The notes beneath the pieces were generated by a model. That model did not search any database. It saw nothing but the letters and a program-made list of their open reading frames with translations, and was not told where the DNA came from. Below, one piece after another: positions 57,794-61,007 of a DNA stretch of 61,007 nt. The translations under genes and the position numbers were made by a program. The stretch spans positions 1 to 61,007 of the forward strand of contig JAEURK010000384.1 in assembly GCA_016789175.1 (NCBI GenBank). The letters are read 5' to 3'. Positions within the stretch are counted from its first letter, which is position 1. Every line of letters begins with the position of its first letter. The stretch is from Anaerolineales bacterium (GTDB lineage: Bacteria; Chloroflexota; Anaerolineae; Anaerolineales; UBA6663).

Positions 57794-59077
57794 ATGCAAC
57801 AATTCATCATCGAAGGCGGTCATCGCTTGAGCGGCACGGTGACGGCCGCGGGAAACAAGAACGCCGCCCTGCCCTTGCTGGCGGCTTGTCTGTTGACCAG
57901 CGATCCAGTGGTTCTGCGCAATGTGCCCGCGATCCGGGACGTCGAGAACATGCGCAAGCTCATCGGCGATCTGGGCGCTGAGTTCGTCGAACTCGAGCCA
58001 GGGGTGTGGCGCGTGCATGCGGCGACGGTCCACAAGACCCAGCTCGACCCCGAGCTCTGCCGCAAGATCCGAGCGTCGATCCTGTTGGCCGGCCCCATGC
58101 TGGCGCGCGAGGGCAGCATCGAGCTGCCGCCGCCGGGCGGCGACGTGATCGGGCGGCGGCGCGTGGACACCCACCTGCTGGCGCTCGAGGCGCTGGGCGC
58201 CACCATCCATGTCGACGAAAAGCAATTCGTCATGCATGCGCCAAAGCTGCGCGGCGCGCGCATCCTGTTGGATGAGGCCAGCGTGACGGGCACCGAAAAC
58301 GCCATCACCGCGGCGGTGCTGGCCGAGGGCACGACCGTGCTCCGCAACGCGGCGTCCGAGCCGCACGTCCAGGAGCTGTGCGAATTTCTGGTCGGGCTGG
58401 GCGCGCAGATCGAAGGCATCGGCTCGAACACGCTCACCATCCACGGCGTGCCGCGCCTGCACGGCGGCGAGCACACCGTCGGCGCCGACTATCTCGAGGT
58501 GATCAGCTATGTCGGCGCGGCCGTGGTCACGGGCGGCGAAGTGCGGGTGCGCGACGCCGGCGTGCGCCACCTCGACATGATCGGACTGGTGTTCGGCCGG
58601 CTGGGGATCGCGTGGCAGCTCGACGGCGATGACCTGGTCGTGCCGGCTGAGCAGTCGCTGCACATCTGCCCGGACGTCGGCGGCGCGATCCCGTCGGTCA
58701 AGACCAATATCTGGCCGGCCTTTCCGACCGACCTGACCAGCATCGCGCTGACCGTCGCGACGCAATGCGAGGGCTCGGTGCTCTTCCACGACTGGATGTA
58801 TCCGGGCCGCATGTACTTCACCGATAAATTGGTGCAGATGGGTGCGCGCGTCATCCTGTGCGATCCGCACCGTGTGCTCGTGCAGGGCCGCACGCAGCTC
58901 CTGGCCGAGAACCTCGAGTCGCCCGACATCCGGGCCGGCATCGCGCTTGTGATTGCGGCGCTGTGCGCGCGTGGCACATCCCGGATCCGCAACATCGGCC
59001 AGATCGAGCGCGGCTACGAGCGCATCGACGAAAAGCTCCGGGCGCTGGGGGCGGTTGTAGAGCGCGTGGCGGTGTGA
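57794..59077 (+). CDS. murA: UDP-N-acetylglucosamine 1-carboxyvinyltransferase, Asp-type active site
   Basis: 427 residues from ATG 57794. First committed step of peptidoglycan synthesis: transfer of enolpyruvate from PEP to UDP-GlcNAc. The GNKNAALP start with Lys22 and the repeated inside-out fold segments match MurA. At the active-site loop the usual PGGC is PGGD (Asp117), the change known from Mycobacterium and Chlamydia that gives fosfomycin resistance. This means the cell wall needs fosfomycin-insensitive MurA. The gene ends directly at a polypurine repeat. Confidence 0.93.
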   Translation: MQQFIIEGGHRLSGTVTAAGNKNAALPLLAACLLTSDPVVLRNVPAIRDVENMRKLIGDLGAEFVELEPGVWRVHAATVHKTQLDPELCRKIRASILLAGPMLAREGSIELPPPGGDVIGRRRVDTHLLALEALGATIHVDEKQFVMHAPKLRGARILLDEASVTGTENAITAAVLAEGTTVLRNAASEPHVQELCEFLVGLGAQIEGIGSNTLTIHGVPRLHGGEHTVGADYLEVISYVGAAVVTGGEVRVRDAGVRHLDMIGLVFGRLGIAWQLDGDDLVVPAEQSLHICPDVGGAIPSVKTNIWPAFPTDLTSIALTVATQCEGSVLFHDWMYPGRMYFTDKLVQMGARVILCDPHRVLVQGRTQLLAENLESPDIRAGIALVIAALCARGTSRIRNIGQIERGYERIDEKLRALGAVVERVAV

Positions 59078-59148
59078 GGGGGGAAGAGGGAGGAGAGACC
59101 CTCTTCCCTCCTCCCTCCTCCCTCTTCCCTCCTCCCTCTCCCTCCTCC
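59078..59148. repeat. Polypurine/polypyrimidine inverted repeat after murA
   Basis: Purine arm AGGGGGGAAGAGGGAGGAGAGA (about 59077-59098) and pyrimidine arm of CTTCCCTC/CCTCCCT units to 59148. Very similar to the element after gpmA (11837-11894). Confidence 0.6.
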
Positions 59149-59224
59149 AAATGCCCCAGACCAAACGGGCCGGCATGGGCCGACGCCTTACATCTGACAC
59201 GTGCGCGCCTCAACACGCCTCGGG

Positions 59225-59230
59225 TAGAAT
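59225..59230 (+). promoter_or_regulatory. -10 box of the eno promoter
   Basis: TAGAAT, giving a leader of about 34 nt. In contrast to several neighbours this gene has a classical ribosome site. A CTGACA at 59194-59199 is too far away (25 bp) to be its -35. Confidence 0.4.
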
Positions 59231-59261
59231 GAGGCTGCCAAACGCCAATACACACTTCTAA

Positions 59262-60548
<1,287 letters not shown>

Positions 60549-60574
60549 GCTTGCGCCGCTCGCGCATTGACGCT

Positions 60575-60610
60575 AAAACAGGCCGGGCGCGGTTGCGCTC
60601 GGCCTGTTTT
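60575..60610 (+). terminator. Rho-independent terminator of eno
   Basis: 16-nt arms AAAACAGGCCGGGCGC/GCGCTCGGCCTGTTTT (one G-U) with a GGTT loop, T-run built into the stem. Confidence 0.85.
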
Positions 60611-60620
60611 CGGTGCGGGT

Positions 60621-61007
60621 ATGACGATGACGGACTTTAGCCGGATCGGATCCGAACAACGCCGCTTTCTTGCCTTTTCGACCGGTTGGGCCCTGGGCTG
60701 CATGACGATCGCCCTGCTCGGCGGCGGCCTGCTAGTGGCCGTGCCGCTGGTGGATGCCTTCGGAGAAGTAGCGGCCTTTGGCACAACCCGGATCGACAAC
60801 GCCTTTCTGACCGAAGACTTTTGGGTCCCGGTCGTGTTCGGGCTGATCGGCCTCGGCGTCGCCCTGGCCGTGGGCATCCACTGGGCCCTGGGCAAGCACC
60901 GCGCGATCGCGCTCCATGAGCACGGTCTGGCGTTCTACCACGGCAAGCAGGTGACAGCCGTCGTCCCTTGGGCCAGCGTGGTGGCCTTGACCCGTGCGCA
61001 GAAGTAC
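60621..61007 (+). CDS. Membrane protein with PH-like tail (3' end outside window)
   Basis: The frame from ATG 60621 (or 60627) is open to the right edge, at least 129 residues. Two hydrophobic segments, about 22-42 and 70-90, enclose a short acidic loop; the tail HRAIALHEHGLAFYHGKQVTAVVPW resembles the beta-strand pattern of bacterial PH-like (YcxB/bPH) domains. The end of the gene is missing, so the length cannot be judged. Confidence 0.5.
   Translation, partial: MTMTDFSRIGSEQRRFLAFSTGWALGCMTIALLGGGLLVAVPLVDAFGEVAAFGTTRIDNAFLTEDFWVPVVFGLIGLGVALAVGIHWALGKHRAIALHEHGLAFYHGKQVTAVVPWASVVALTRAQKY

Overview
The window is about 65% G+C chromosomal DNA with roughly 60 protein genes and no rRNA, tRNA, CRISPR, transposase or phage gene that I could recognise. 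The gene mix suggests a member of the Chloroflexota (Anaerolineae or Caldilineae-like). The hints are a CpXC-domain protein, PII-like c-di-AMP receptor homologues, several lipoproteins with Pro/Thr/Ala-rich linkers straight after the lipobox Cys, a BMP-type nucleoside ABC importer, and many genes whose start codon lies 6-9 nt after a TANNNT -10 box (leaderless mRNAs). This placement is inference from content, not from a search.

Layout. 1-6.2 kb: end of a membrane protein, an orphan GAF-PAS histidine kinase, a CpXC protein, a secreted HExxH metallopeptidase and a lipoprotein. 6.2-13.9 kb: central metabolism (galT, MFS carrier, PPK2 polyphosphate kinase, icd, gpmA), an AAC(3)-type acetyltransferase, sufE and two DarA-like proteins. 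13.9-19.1 kb: a pair of zinc-ribbon membrane proteins, an orphan AAA ATPase and a GT2 glycosyltransferase. 19.1-28.5 kb: a long minus-strand run with a BmpA-type nucleoside importer, an M55 D-aminopeptidase, small unknowns, a DUF4013 protein and a class III aminotransferase. 28.8-41.5 kb: folD, lipoproteins, an HD-GYP protein overlapping an ECF S-like protein, a double GNAT, an acyltransferase-3, a Cthe_2159-like beta-helix lipoprotein, a PIG-L deacetylase and an MtaA-type methyltransferase. 41.7-49.4 kb: a respiratory and metal-handling region. It holds a two-gene haem-copper-oxidase/NnrS-like membrane pair, a PRC-barrel-like protein, a divergent Crp/Fnr regulator, small membrane proteins, an unusual HTH-NosL fusion, a PepSY-TM protein and a SCO protein. 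49.5-53.1 kb: a GH74-like lipoprotein and a GH1 beta-glucosidase. 53.1-61 kb: two DUF1801 proteins divergent from a MarR regulator, then gyrB, a membrane protein, murA (catalytic Cys replaced by Asp), eno and a truncated membrane protein.

How the genes fit together. icd, gpmA, eno, galT and the two glycoside hydrolases fit heterotrophic sugar metabolism. The nucleoside importer and D-aminopeptidase point to scavenging. The 41.7-49.4 kb block looks like an aerobic or nitrogen-oxide respiratory module with copper delivery, and its HTH-NosL fusion is the most unusual protein here. Non-coding features of note are an attenuator or small RNA ahead of icd, two near-identical polypurine/polypyrimidine inverted repeats placed directly after gpmA and murA, a palindrome built from ATCCGTG heptamers, and a 13-bp GC-rich tandem repeat inside the ABC importer operon.
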